The notes under the pieces are model-generated. The model made no database searches and was not told the origin of the DNA. It saw nothing but the letters and a program-made list of their open reading frames with translations. Below are positions 46,321-59,490 of a DNA stretch of 64,000 nucleotides, piece after piece. This DNA is from Sinohyriopsis cumingii (Eukaryota > Mollusca > Bivalvia > Unionida > Unionidae): NCBI GenBank assembly GCA_028554795.2, contig CM068838.1:86308944-86372943 (forward strand), given 5' to 3'. The position numbers were made by a program, and so were the translations under genes. How positions within the stretch are numbered: position 1 is the first letter of the stretch; every line of letters begins with the position of its first letter.

Positions 46321-47349
46321 GTCATGACCACAGGTGCTCGACGCGAGCTTGATGTTAAGAAAAAAAAATAATCTAAAGGAAAAAAAATCATACAGAGTGA
46401 CAAAAATACCTCAGATTACCCCGATGACCCGTTCTGACATAGGACCCTCTCTATCATAATATATAAGTGAGAAGGTACGGAACTTCCAAATACTTCGCTC
46501 CACCCATGACCCTCGATTTCCTTCTGCTATTTCCGTCTTTAAAGGCACACGACCATACTATATGGCTTGTTTTACTTCTGAGATATTTTTCTATCCATCA
46601 AGCCATCATTGACTTTTCTGCGTTGTTCTAAACTGAAGTTACGGGCTCCGAAACGTGCGATTTTCGCGAAGTTTATCATTGTGGACACTTCCGTGCTCCT
46701 ATGATAATAAGTATAACCTTTTGAGCCAATCATATTTCGGCGTTGACGTTAGTGTCGCCTATTTTGAAAATAGAGATGCATGTCTACGATGTGTTGTGCA
46801 GTGAAGAAGACAATGTATAATACTTGCATGGAACAGGATTCCTAAAGTTGAATCGAGTTAATGGTAAGTACAAAGCTTACTTTTGCATCTACCGCTGTTC
46901 TGTAATTCAAGAAGGGACGCACCATAGAGTTGAAACCATTGTCCATATCGCTCTTGTCACCGGTTTTCAGATGAGCACGGAAGTGTCCACAATGGAAAAC
47001 TTCGCGAAAATCGCACGTTTCGGAGCCCGTAACTTCAGTTTGGTACAACGCAGAAAAGTCAATGATGGCTTGATGGATAGAAAAATATCTCAGAAGTAAA
47101 ACAAGCCATATAGTATGGTCGTGTGCCTTTAAAGACGGAAATAGCAGAAGGAAATCGAGGGTCATGGGTGGAGCGAAGTATTTGGAAGTTCCGTACCTTC
47201 TCTCTTATATATAATGATAGAGAGGGTCCTATGTCAGAACGGGTCATCGGGGTAATCTAAGGTATTTTGTCACTCTGTATGATTTTTTTCCTTTAGATTA
47301 TTGTTTTTTTCTTAACGTCAAGCTCGCGTCGAGCACCTGTGGTCGTGAC
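46321..47349. mobile_element. 1-kb foldback element with 378-bp arms
   Basis: 46321-46698 and 46973-47349 are inverted copies at high identity, separated by 274 bases. The arm starts GTCATGACCACAGGTGCTCG on the left. The loop has no recognisable transposase. Open frames within the arms are by-products. It could be a foldback/MITE or an inverted duplication. Confidence 0.9.
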
Positions 47350-47518
47350 GGCCAGACCTAACCACAGCTCCATCTTAAGCATTGGTCAGTTCCTAGTGAT
47401 ACAGTCCTCATAAGGCTAAAACAGAGTAACACTTCAGTATGGAATACGTCCGACAGGTTGGTCTCCGTTACCAGTAAGGTCATAAAGAAAAAGCGGAGAC
47501 CTACCTGTCGTTCTACCA

Positions 47519-47694
47519 CAGGGGTATCAAACACGAGGCCCGCGGGCAGCATGCAACCCTCAAGCCGTATCATGTGGCCCGCAAAATAATTTGCGTCTAA
47601 AGGTGTCACGAGAGACAACAAAGGTGGTGCGGCTCTTATGCCATCGGAAGTGCCCTGATGCGGCCCTCATGTTATTTGGAGTTTGAGACCCCTG
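47519..47694. mobile_element. hAT-like MITE
   Basis: The termini CAGGGGTATCAAAC and GTTTGAGACCCCTG are inverted repeats of the type found in hAT non-autonomous elements. The flanks TTCTACCA and GTCTACCT agree at 6 of 8 positions, fitting an aged 8-bp target duplication. The body has GGCCCGCGGGCAGCATG, common in this group. 176 bases, non-coding. Confidence 0.82.
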
Positions 47695-47702
47695 GTCTAC
47701 CT

Positions 47703-50700
47703 GTGAATCCAATGCATTATTACGTTGGCTCAGTTTTTGACGTACACGATTCCCCCTCTGTTAGACATTGTACTTCTGGTAAATGTTCAATATTTGTTTC
47801 AAACTAACGATTCCACGCTGAAACCTGCCGTGTTAACTTTGCGTCTGCTGGATGGAAGTCAGTAACAAGTGACCTAACGTGTCTTACTTCACGTGCAAAG
47901 AGCGTGCAGCACTAACCACTCTGACAACCTCGACTATTTCTGCGAGCCAGAATTAGACTGGTCCCTTGTCTTGCTCTATACATGACAGTGGCCTCTGTAA
48001 TTTTGCAGTTTTTTTATATCAAATTTTGGATATTATCAATACGCCAACCAGCTCAGAGGACTCGTCTGTATGTTAATAGTAAGAAAATAGGTGCAAACAA
48101 TTAATCCCATCCCATGTTTATTTTTACTGCTTCTTAAGGTCAATCTAATAATGTTTTGATTATAACTATTAAAGTAAAATTCTTCATTTAAAAAAATTCT
48201 GTTAACATCTGTTTTTGAAAAATATAAAATTTCCCGTGCTGTATTGGAGCACGTTGGTTATTAAATATTAAGAAGCATTCGAGAGGAATAATCTTCACAC
48301 AGGTGCAAGTCCTAGCGCCGTTCTCCACCCTTGAACGTCAAGAATATTACACCTAGAATGATTTATCGTATCGATAACATACACTTTAGTTTTGTAGGTG
48401 TGAACTTGGAACATATCAGAATACGTTCTAATTGTCTGAAAGCAGTGACCTCACGCACAATGTTCTGATTGTTAGATTGACCTAAGAACGTGAACTTCGC
48501 TTTCTGGAACGGATCTCTCGAATGCATTCTAAGGTTCGAAGGAGAGTAGTTTTTCATGTTGTATAGCCTGTTCCTCACCCATTCGTAGCTCGTGGACCAC
48601 AATTATATATTTAAGGTAGGAATGGGCAAAAGACTATACGTTGTTAAACTCTTCATTTCCGTGTGTTAGTAACTATTGGATGTAGTCCACAATCCCATAA
48701 CACCCAAATTTCTTTCTCTGTTATGTTCGCTGACAACAGCTTATTCACACAATGAAAGTGTTACCTTTCGGTTATTCTTTGATACAACACACGAAATACT
48801 CTGTTTACAGTAATTTTCGTTTGCTGTATGCATCAGCCACCACCCCCAATCCGTAAACAATAAATATAGACGTTGTCTATAACCAATGGGCAACAATCAA
48901 GTTAGCATAAATTAATCAAAGAAAAAATAATGGATGGATGAATAACACTTGTCTTTTACGTTTCATAATTAAGTATCAATATAACTGCGCCGATTCACAG
49001 AGATGTGAAAACAAGCGTTTATCATATTACTAGCAACTGGAAAAAGTATGTCATAATAATTTATTCGAGACATAATTACCGGTGCTGCTCTAAATGTATC
49101 CACTCTTCAATTTTACCCGACTTGAAAGTTTCGTTGATATGAAACAACAGTTTTGAGCTGTACAGCTGTACCAAAATAATTTGCATGAATCACTGGGATG
49201 CTGACTGTCCTCTCTTTTTGAAAGGTCAAATATGAAAACCCTATATTTCATATCCAAAAAGAGAAAAGAAGTTGCAAAATTGAACTCACAAAAATGGAAG
49301 TTATAAATAATAACAAAGTAGGAAAAGTAGGTCTCAGTTATTAACTTTATGGATGTCTCTGACTGTAAGCGGACATTGCGATGCTTTAATGGGGTACACG
49401 TAACACCATAATATGGACAAACAAATGGGTCGTGGAATGTGGATCCTAGTGCAGTTTATATTCACTGGGGTGGGGGGAGGACATAACAGTGTAACAGTAC
49501 TTTGTTCAAGCCATACATAGGGGCATAAAAATCACTGCAAACATACGTTTTTATCGCATTGTCTTGTGAAATAGTTTCTCACAAAACTTCAGCATAGTCA
49601 ACGGAATATGAATTAAGGGTTATTGTCTCCTTTGTGTATAGGATAAAAGTATTTATTTGGGTAGATACACACATATTTTTGCAATGTGACTACATGTTCA
49701 AGCCAAATGGATGTAGAAAAGCATATTTATGTAAAGTCAGGGTTTTAAATGAACTGCATATTAACTTGGGATTGGAATGTGTTCATTTGGCAGAGCATTC
49801 ATTGCAAAGTATTTACGCTCTGGTCAAATTGAAGGCATTTGTTTCTGAAAACCAAAACAAATCACTGCTGCCCACAGCATAACAATGTATATCTGTTAGA
49901 CTGGTAGCTGATCGAAGGAAAGGAAAAATATAGCAAGGCGAATACAAAGGGAATGTTATTAGTAGTGTCACATGGAAAATCACTGATTCTGAGGGTGAAG
50001 GGCGACATTTTATGCCTAGAAGTAATGTATTTGACATAATTGGTATCAAGTTACGAAACCTGTCACTTTTTTGTTTGTTTGTTTGTTTGATATTTTGTTT
50101 GTTTTTTGTGGGTTTTTTTTGTTGCTATTGTTGTTTTGTTATTGTTGTTGATGGCGTTTGTTTGTTTGCTTGTTTCCCTTTCTTTTGTTTTTTGTGTTCT
50201 TAAACATATTTCCAAGGCCAAACGTTACTAGTTCATGAAAAGAAGTGAATGTGTGTACGATATCTTGGAAACTATATCTGATGTCAAATGATGGTACTGT
50301 TATACATAAGGAATCTCTTTACGGAGCGAGTTCTGCTCAAAGTCCCTTCTTTTCCCCTATTTCTAAGGAATTATAGACAACAGTCGTTGTCAACTTCAAG
50401 TTCTCATAAAATTATAACCAATTCTCCTCTATCAGTCAATAAACACAGATCTCCCTTCTTCACATTTGCATCACAGCTTCACAGTTGCACGGCTTCTCCG
50501 TGATTGGATTCCGTAACGTAGCGCCTATACTTCTGACCATTAAAATACAAATGCAACTCAAACACCCTATACAGGGAACTATTTTCCTACCCTATACTGG
50601 GTCAGCCGAACCACAGCTTTAAGCCTCGTTTCACATGTATCTTATACTACATTTACATAAAAATAAAAGGCTTCTCCAGATAATGGAACAACCGCTTCTC

Positions 50701-51593
50701 CATTATTCCATTGTATCACTGATATTTCGTATGGAAATACACAATCAATCAACACCTTTATAATAAAATAGGAACTACTTGACCCGTGCCCATTTATTTG
50801 GCTCTGACCTGAAGTCAACTACGAAACAAAACCATGTCATTATAAAATCTCATCAATACTACACCCTGTGACGTTTGCTCCAGGATTTTGGCTAATTACT
50901 CGGACTGAGAAATATTTCCCCAACGCTGAATTCACATAATCAAGCATAATATATGTATCAAATGTAGAGGTAAATACCAATGGCGTATGCCCTAAATTTA
51001 TTACAGACCCTTTAAATGTTAATAACCGTATCAAGGGCAGTATTGAAACCTATCTCATCTGGACATTGGATCGCTAGAATTTTATATGTGTTTTAGGCAT
51101 TTGTTGTATATAGAGATACTTAAAAACATCACACACAAACACGTGACTCAGAAATGTCTGTAAGAGCGGGTCTTTTATGAATGTGTCTGCTAGGAAACGT
51201 TTCATTGTAAGTATATGAATGAATTAAGATATCTTGTTTACATGCAACTAGTCGTCCGTCAACAACGCATATGTCCATGTACAATACAGAATCATGAACC
51301 AAACAGAAACAAAATTTAAATAAGATTTATATTTTCAAAGTTGTATGCAGAACCCAAAAGTCTCAGTTAAAAGTATTTAAAAAATGAAGTCAAGTATGAA
51401 AAACTATTGCAATAACATAAAATCCACTGTAATTATCTATAATACACCCGTACCCAAATCATTTTTCTCCATCAAGTGTTTTTTTTTTTTTACAATGAGC
51501 AAAAGAAATTTTTTTTTTAACAACAAAGTCCAAAACGTTAATGTATACGAATACAAAAACAAAATGTGGTGATGGCCTGAGAACCTATTCAGG
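47703..51593. other. Non-coding, nothing recognised
   Basis: No gene, SINE or ordered repeat was recognised. There is a T/G-rich stretch at about 50070-50200. Missing 5' exons of the lipid transfer protein gene could lie here or further right but were not found. Confidence 0.4.
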
Positions 51594-52140
51594 TCATTTA
51601 CCAACAAAAATAGTTACAAACATTTTTTTTTTTGGTTGTCTACCATAAGTGATTGTTTCTTTATCATGCAATAAAATTTGTTCTTAAAAAAAAAGCATCA
51701 GCCCAAAATTTTAATAGGTTTACAAAATTAAAACATACAGAGAGTCAACAGAATATAAGCATGTCTTTGACCTGATTATTAGATTTGGATATATCATTTT
51801 GGCTTTGATTATTTTAGATATCTTACTTACACTGTAAATGCAAATAACATATTGCTCAAAATTTTGTAAATAAAATTTAAAAAAAAAACAGTTTTAATAA
51901 TGAAACATATTGATATAATGTCTTGAATATCTTAACGGCTCATGTACATATTGTATATGCGCCTGCTAAATTCCATTTATCTATCTCAAGTAATTTTAGC
52001 CTATCTTCCTTACAACACCTATGTAAACAAAACTCCAAGTACAAAAAAAAAAGTTTACAAATGTGTACAAGCTGGAAAATAACTAAAATTCTAGTCATTT
52101 TATTTCTATATAATATGAATATACATATATACAAATAATA
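51594..52140. repeat. Segment X, intact copy outside the Polinton
   Basis: The first 420 bases equal the reverse complement of 28351-28770 and the last 136 equal 40805-40941, with the 9-base CTTCCTTAC at the junction (52005-52013) belonging to both. Short minus-strand open frames show WNLAGAYTICT, also present at 28390, but no family is recognised. Confidence 0.92.
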
Positions 52141-53658
52141 ACAGAATAGGATCAGTTACCAGAACCAAACCAGGTCTTCGAACACACTCAGGATATAGAA
52201 ATATCGAGTAATTTTTATATATTTTTTTTAGAAAGGGTTTCTCATGGGGCCAAACAACTGTGAGGTTCCAATTATTCCTTTGGAATATAAAAAAAAATGT
52301 ATATCCCGGTTATAATATCATCAAGGATGGTCCATTTCAGGTATCATTTTCTTCCTACTGTTAAGTATGACTGGGCAATTAATACGTACTAGTATCATAA
52401 TGGGCGTTTAAGAACACATCCATATACGGCACTTCTCCGTTCAGAGTTCCCTATAACTTTTTTGAAAACGAGAACGTTGGCTTCATTTTGGCATGAATTG
52501 CAGCTATGGTAATTATCATAGGCACGTTAATTGGAATTGCTGTCAGAGCCATATCAATATTAATTGATGTGGATAGCGGTGCTGGTTAAATAATTTCATT
52601 ATGGTTACTTTCGCGAATACATGTCTATTTGGAAATTCTAACGGACGCCCAAAATAGTCTCAGCACAGTTTCTAATGTGTGCTTCGTGCCTATCAACGAT
52701 AAAACGATTGCCATTAGTTTGAAACAGTGCAGGTTGAAATGGGAAACCTTCGACGACACCGCACGTAGATAAAGCCATCTGGATAAAGATTATATAAAAG
52801 TTCCACTATCCTAACAGAGTATTTTCATTTTGAAACGTTCAAACCTATATCATGCATAGAAGGCAAGTAGACCTTTCGACACAATTTTTTTTAACGCAAA
52901 TACAAATTCTTCATGGTTCTATTCCTGCAAAAGAAGTCCAAGCTATATGGAATCAGCACAACCAAATTATTTCAGATATTGAATACTCTCAAATTCTGCC
53001 CAGCTGCAAAAATATCTGGCATCAATCAAAAAGATCTACAGCATATAACTGATAAAAGTGAGCAAAAATAAAAGTCAATGTAAGTATCTTATATTTGCAG
53101 AAATGATCTGCGGTCCATAAGTGAAAATATTCATTTAACGCTGCCTGTTTTCTGTGATATGGCAAAAGAAATATCCTCGCTGGGTCACTCTATTTACAAA
53201 AAATGAAAGATAACCATACTGAGACTTTAAAAAAGCTCCTAACGCTTGCAATGATTACGGTAGTATCCAGACGCTTTGGGTATTTTATAGAAAAAGGATT
53301 TGAAAAAAAAAGGCAGACAGAAGGCAGAAGACAGCAAATGAAATCATGGAAGAAACGGATTTTGAGTAGCATTCTTATCGTCTCAATGAATGTGACCTTT
53401 CGCGGTTTCCAGACCCATTTGCACTCGTGCGTAAAACATCCTAGTGGAGAAACGTTTGGTGTACTAGAACGGGTGCTTGGCTGGGGAGTGTGAAAGGTAA
53501 GAGTGGTGTCAAACGCCCATAAAGTTACTACTATCAGACACTGAAATAATTTTTTTTTTATTCACATATGAATTACTTTTTAACATCTAATTAGGTAATG
53601 AAAGAGGAATTTATAAGAATACAATTATTTAAAAAACTAAATAGTCTCCACAAAGTGT
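52141..53658. other. Non-coding, nothing recognised
   Basis: Short open frames only (such as 53203-53493 plus, basic) without domains or splice support. Confidence 0.4.
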
Positions 53659-53881
53659 TGTTGTTGTTGCTGTTCTTATGGGGTTTAGCGTCATTTCTCA
53701 GCACAAGATAGGACATAGATGTCGGCCAGTATAACTGCTGGATGAAGAACGCGGGAAAGAGCTTCCGTCCCAAAGGACACTACTGGCAAGAGCACGAGAC
53801 TAAAAACCACACAGACAGAGGTGAGATGGCAGTGATCCGTAACGGTGTGCGCCTTATACCAATCTGCCACTCATGGCCCCG
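53659..53881 (-). mobile_element. SINE family A copy
   Basis: Head on the right (GGGGCCATGAGTGGC on the minus strand), shared GTTACGGATCACTGCCATCT block and CAA-type tail (GTTGTTGTTG at 53660). The B-box region is partly lost. Confidence 0.85.
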
Positions 53882-54746
53882 TCTCCACAAGTGTGAAGTG
53901 TTAACGTGTTTTTTATAACTGCTGCTAAGCTGATTTCGCGACTTTTTTGTGCATTTTCTTTTGTAAAGAAAGTAGGTCATTATTGTAAAAAAAACTACAT
54001 GTATACAATTCCTCAATGTCAATGTATATAAATATGAAAAAGATTTATCTCCCTTCCACTATAATCTCTTTTTACAAGCATGTTACATATTTCCTGGAGT
54101 GGTAATAATAATAATAATAACAAGTTAAAGGAACGTATTTGTTTGTATTTGTGGTAGTAGGAAAAAAGCATCCGCTAGTCTGAAAATTAAAAAAAAATAT
54201 AACACCGTGTATGAAAGTAGTGTGCTCAAGACCGTGTTTCGATTATCGCTGTCAAAAGTCGTCAATGACACTGTAATTTGAAAATATCATCTAAAACCGT
54301 AATGTCTATTTAGAGTAGTATGAACTGGACTAGGAGAGGGAAATCGGGGTCTTTTATAAAGTGTTCTTCTTTGACAAAAATATTAAAAATATTTTTTATT
54401 TTTTTAAAGTTTACAATATTATCTATGGTCCTTCTTTGTAACTATTTATTTACAAAAAAATTAATTTATAAAAAAAAACAACAACACAATCATAATATTA
54501 TTCCTGATTTGAAAATCTAATAAAAAAAGTTTATAATCTTAACATTTTTTACATCAATTATACAAATGGGCATAATTCAACAATAATTCTGAAAAGAGAG
54601 CATCTGATTCACCGTTTGTGGCTTATTTATAATCTACATTGATCAATTCGTAATATCCAATCAATTATACATATTCAAAGGGACATAAGCGGACACTATT
54701 TATGGTCTTCTAATAAATAAGAAGAACTTGCATCTACCTACAAGAA
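53882..54746. other. AT-rich non-coding
   Basis: Nothing recognised apart from homopolymer runs and a short TAA repeat near 54105. Confidence 0.45.
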
Positions 54747-54985
54747 CGCTCCAGTGGCCTAGATGGTTAGAGCATTCGCCTCTGCTGCGGGAGGTCGTGG
54801 GTTCGAAATCCCGGCCGAGTTATACCAAAGACTTATACAAATGGTACTTACAGTTGTCTCGCTTGACGCTCAGCATTAAGAGGTTGGTCGTCCTGGTGTC
54901 AGGATAATGTGAGTGGGTTGGAAATTATGCTAAATGTCTGCGACGTTAAAAGCTACGTTGAAAAATACAAATCACACGCACGCAC
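54747..54985 (+). mobile_element. SINE family B copy
   Basis: The head CTCCAGTGGCCTAGATGGTT (A box) and GTGGGTTCGAAATCCCGG (B box) form a clear tRNA-like promoter. The body contains AGCATTAAGAGGTTGG, and the 3' end AAAGCTACGTTGAAAAATAC runs into an ACGC/AC microsatellite at 54972-55020. Confidence 0.9.
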
Positions 54986-55810
54986 GCACGCACGCACGCG
55001 CGCGCACACACACACACACACCACTTCCGTTGCCCGGTTCTTTTACATTTATTTGTTATGAAAGGAAAAACGCCTGACCTAACTAGGTGCAGCGCTGCGC
55101 ATGCACAGCAGTTCCCGTTTATGCATAGGGATAGCTTCCGTAGTTCTGTACGTTTATTTTAATGCTATGCATGTATTTTCTGTTCGTATATGTTGTATAT
55201 TCTATTTAATATTGTCTTATTTTGCATTTCCTCTGTGTGTGTGTGTGTGTAAGATGTATATTCTAGATTTCATCTTTATATCTGACAATATTTATTCCTA
55301 AGTTTATTAAACATATTATTTCAACAGTACTTTGGCTTGACGTGCATGTGGCGATAATGCAGGTGAAAACACTTTTTTGACACAAAATTCCGAGTTAAAA
55401 CCGTTAAGGTTTTCGCCACATACTACTTTAGAATTCGAACTTTGATTATCGATATTTTTGTATGAAACAACTTTTAAACTGATAAATCGCCCGAACTCCT
55501 ACGCATACGGTATAGATAACGTCAACAAAAGGCATACGTGTCAGTCCAACAGAACTCCAAAACTGTTGTAAACTGTTACTTGTGAATACCATCATCACCA
55601 TTTCCGTCACTATTCCCACCACCTCAAAACCTTCAAAGTATCTTATCTCGGAGTCCAAGTTTCATCTGACCCTTCTCACCCCATTTTTGATATTTGGATA
55701 TATATGTAGGAATGTGGGGTCCGATTCGATTACCTATCGAAAAGGTGGTATTCGCCGCCTCAAGTTTTTACATTACATATATTGAATTCAATACGACCGC
55801 TTAAAATTCG
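54986..55810. other. Microsatellite, then non-coding
   Basis: ACGC/CG/CA repeats to 55020 and a GT run near 55236. No gene recognised. Confidence 0.6.
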
Positions 55811-56260
55811 TTAGAGAGGTCTCTAATTGACCTAACCAAACAATAAGAAAAATGTTTAAAAAATAAGAATTTTTTAGAATTTTTTTTATAAACTGGAGCC
55901 ACTGTGGCCGGATGGTAAATTCTTAGTGGTTAAACTTTAGTTTGTTTTGAGCAAAGATTAAAAGTTTTGGAGAAAATCCAGTGAAGAATGTCAGCCTGGT
56001 TATTAGTTCGTACAGTTTATACTTGCAATTCGAGAATATTTCGGAGCTAAACGATTAAATTAGAGAGGTCTCTAATCCTTTTACAGACCCCTCTAATTCT
56101 AATACAGAGGTCTGAAAATCAATTATGGAGGTAAACATATAAGACAACATACTAAGGTATCTGAATTAGAGAGGTCTATATTTGATATACAGAGCTCTCT
56201 AATTCAATTTTAGATGTCTCAAACAAAATTATAGACCTCTCTAAAAGCATAGAGTTCTGT
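55811..56260. repeat. Cluster of AGAGAGGTCTCTAAT-type motifs
   Basis: At least seven matches to AGAGAGGTCTCTAATT or its reverse, for example at 55813, 56063, 56085, 56168 and 56238, in both orientations and irregular spacing. The core AGAGGTCTCT is near-palindromic. Confidence 0.6.
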
Positions 56261-56972
56261 ACTGAATTAAATATATATAAAAACGGACGCCCATACACAG
56301 GCCGCTTACTGAAGGGCTTAGCAAACTTAAAAGATGCTACATCGAGTCATACCTGCATGAAATCAAAAGAAAATTATTCATTTTCTGAGAAACTACAGCG
56401 TTGATAAAATTTGATAAGGTGATTGCCGTTTGCCTTTCTAGTCACATGACCACACAAATCTAGCAACCTACAGGTCCATGACATCAAAGGTCTAATAGTC
56501 ATGTGACATCAATAAATCCTTTCCCAATGTTGTTGTAAAATTTGTTTAGAAAATATTGAATGAAAGTCACAGTCTGTTTGTGAAAGAACGAAAGGACACA
56601 TAATTCTCAACATAGTATCCCGAGAACAACGAACAGAAACCTGTCGCTGTTGTTAGCAACTTGGATTAATTCAGATTGCTGAAGAACAGAGCACGTGTCA
56701 ACGATGGTTTTGTTGTTGTGTGCTATCTGCTTGCTAACTCTGACGTTGTCCTTGATTTACTCTGTACTGTCATAGCAAGAAATTTGTCCATTAACACAAT
56801 ATTCTAAAGCTCGTGAAAGTACGAATCGCGTGATAATTGTTTTATTCACCAGTTGAAAATAATATACGGGGCCATTTAATTATGTGTTCAATAAGATCTT
56901 CATAAAGAAAGGTGCTGCTTCTTATAACTATAAAAAAGAAAGAAAGAAAAAGCGATAAATATATACCCACCC

Positions 56973-57014
<42 letters not shown>

Positions 57015-57924
57015 CTGTTCATCGTGTTCTTTATTCCTCTCCACGGTGTTTTATATCGGAAAAAACTACAGCGTGATATCACTTAGATGCGCACACTTTT
57101 TCAATGATGCGCACGGACCTTTTTACGGATGCACACTAACGTTTTCACAGGACATTGGAACAGAGCAATTTAACATGTAAGATTCGTGGTTTACTCTTGG
57201 AATAAAACTTCTATTAGTACAAGGCTTTGATTACCAGCATGTATATTCGTTTTGTGCACGGACTGTTTCAAATTTCATTTCATATGCTTTACAAATGAAA
57301 TCGAACAGTCTACTTCCAAGCTTGGCTGAGAGAGGGAACTGATTGCATGGCACCTCGTTACAGAAGCCACAAGACCATTTCACACTAATTTCAAATGTAC
57401 ATCTTATGTATATCTGATCTGGCATTTTATTGTTAATACAAAAGATTCTGAATGACTGTGGTTCGATTTGTCACCGATTCATTTTGTCTCCACTTTGGCA
57501 TGGAGTCGTTTCGCACCAAAACTGGATCATTTGGATCCATATTTGGTTTCAGATGTCACTCAGCTAAGTTAGTGAAATAAAGTTAACCTGTACATTCTTC
57601 TTCTTCTTCTTCTATGTCACTGCTTACTCAGCCGTAGACAGTGGAAGTCACAACTGAGCATATTATATATTATCAGGTGCGATCGGTGACGATAATGACA
57701 ATGACATTGAGGTGGTGGTGGCGACGACTGATGATTATAATAATGATGACTGAGATGAGAGATGAAGATGTGAATGACAACGACAATGAGATGAAAGAGG
57801 GGGATATGCAGAATGACGACGATGACAGTTACAGTCATAATACTAATTCTTACTACAATTTCAAGTTGGGCTCCGGGTAGCCGAATGGTCTTAAAGTGCT
57901 CGCATTTACCGATCACCTCCAAAC
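56261..57924. other. Non-coding with CT microsatellite
   Basis: (CT)n at 56968-57011; a GGGTAGCCGAATGGTCTTAA piece at about 57876-57895 looks like the head of a tRNA-derived SINE. No gene. Confidence 0.5.
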
Positions 57925-58555
57925 TTGCATTACAATTTTATTGTGTACACATATTTTATCACATCCAAACTTGTATTTCAGTTTTATTGTGTATACATAT
58001 TTTATCACATCTAGACTTGCATTCCAATTTTATTGTGTGCACATATTTTATCACATCCAGACTTGTATTCCAGTTTTATTGTGTGCACATATTTTATCAC
58101 ACCCAGACTTGGATTCCAGTTTTATTGTGTGCACATATTTTATCACACCCAGACTTGTATTCCAGTTTTATTGTGTGCACATATTTTATTACACCCAGAC
58201 TTGTTATTCCAGTTTTATTGTGTGCACATATTTTATCACATCCAAACTTGTATTCCAGTTTTATTGTGTGCACATATTTTATCACATCCAAACTTGTATT
58301 CCAGTTTTATTGTGTGCACATATTTTATCACATCCAAACTTGTATTCCAGTTTTATTGTGTGCACATATTTTATCACATCCAAACTTGTATTCCAGTTTT
58401 ATTGTGTGCACATATTTTATTACATCCAGACTTGTATTCCAATTTTATTGTGTACACGTTTTATCACATCTAGAATTGTATTTCATTTTGAATGTGTACA
58501 CATATTTTATGACGTTCAGATTTTTATTCCAACTTTATTATGTACACATAATTTC
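57925..58555. repeat. 46-bp minisatellite
   Basis: About 13 units of 46 bases with the cores TTTTATTGTGTGCACATATT and TTATCACATCCAAACTTGTA. Because 46 is not a multiple of 3, all three plus frames stay open and each encodes the same repeating peptide set (FYCVHIFYH, IVCTYFIT, VLLCAHILSH). Units in the centre are nearly identical. Confidence 0.95.
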
Positions 58556-58719
58556 CTCTTCTTTTATTGTTGTTATTAATTATATCATCCTTTACCAGAT
58601 ACGCCACTTTCTGACCCAACGATAGAGAAAAATGGTATTTGTTTTTTAATTCTCCAGATGGTAATCGACAGAGGCGGGAACACACTTGACCTTTTTGATG
58701 GTTTCTCATGCACTGTTAC

Positions 58720-58766
<47 letters not shown>

Positions 58767-59099
58767 ATGTGAAATAAGTGTAATTCCTGGTCTGTGGGTC
58801 TGTGTTTGAAATTGCGTCACATCTTCATGTTACTTGTATTTCAGACATTGGAGAAGATGTGGATGTGCTCTAAAATACTGAGATGCCCGGCTGTGGTATC
58901 CAAATCAACAAATCCGTTCAATTCGAGTCAATCTTGTTAATCCTGACATCACAGATAATCTTACAATCGTCTCCATGTATTCCATATCTTCTATGGTTTA
59001 TTCGTTCAAATCAACCGTTTTCAGTTCTTTATCCCCAAAGAGAACGAATGTCTGTTTTCATGCATTTTGATGGAAAACTTCCCCTTTACAATGCACACA

Positions 59100-59137
<38 letters not shown>

Positions 59138-59302
59138 ATATACGTTCTGCGTGAATTTCTTATCTTCTGAGGTCTAATCCGTACTATATACTTTTATAGA
59201 TAATGTATGCATCCTCCATCCCCTCACTCTCAAAGGAAACCATCTTCCCTTTCCTGAGAAATAATTTCAGTTAAAATCTCTCTCTCAGTTTGTGTTTGTG
59301 CA
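58556..59302. other. Non-coding with CT microsatellites
   Basis: (CT)n at 58722-58760 and 59106-59136. No gene. Confidence 0.6.
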
Positions 59303-59490
59303 CAACAACAATACTCAATATATGTTTTGATTAGGTCGGATAAATATCTATTACATATGGGTACTTTCTGCCTTAGTACGTTTATTTTATTAAATGCTTT
59401 TTAATCAAACTCACGTGCATTTTATGCTTAAATAATCTCCTATTTAAATATAAGAGAGCTTATACCTTTGACTTAGATGTACACAATAAC
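59303..59490. repeat. Diverged direct repeat, copy 1
   Basis: Shares ACAACAATACTCA(A/G)TATATG, TTTCTGCCTTAGTAC and AGATGTACACAATAA with 60428-60608. Confidence 0.85.

Noticed and set aside
46824-47165. Open frames of about 90-107 codons on both strands
   Set aside because: They lie in the loop and arm of the foldback and mirror each other; no domain recognised.
51923-52138. Plus and minus open frames of 64-71 codons in segment X
   Set aside because: No family recognised, and the same sequence is split in the Polinton copy; not called as a gene.
57813-58625. Long open frame of 270 codons on the plus strand
   Set aside because: It is produced by the 46-bp minisatellite, which is open in all frames; the peptide is a repeat of the same few residues.
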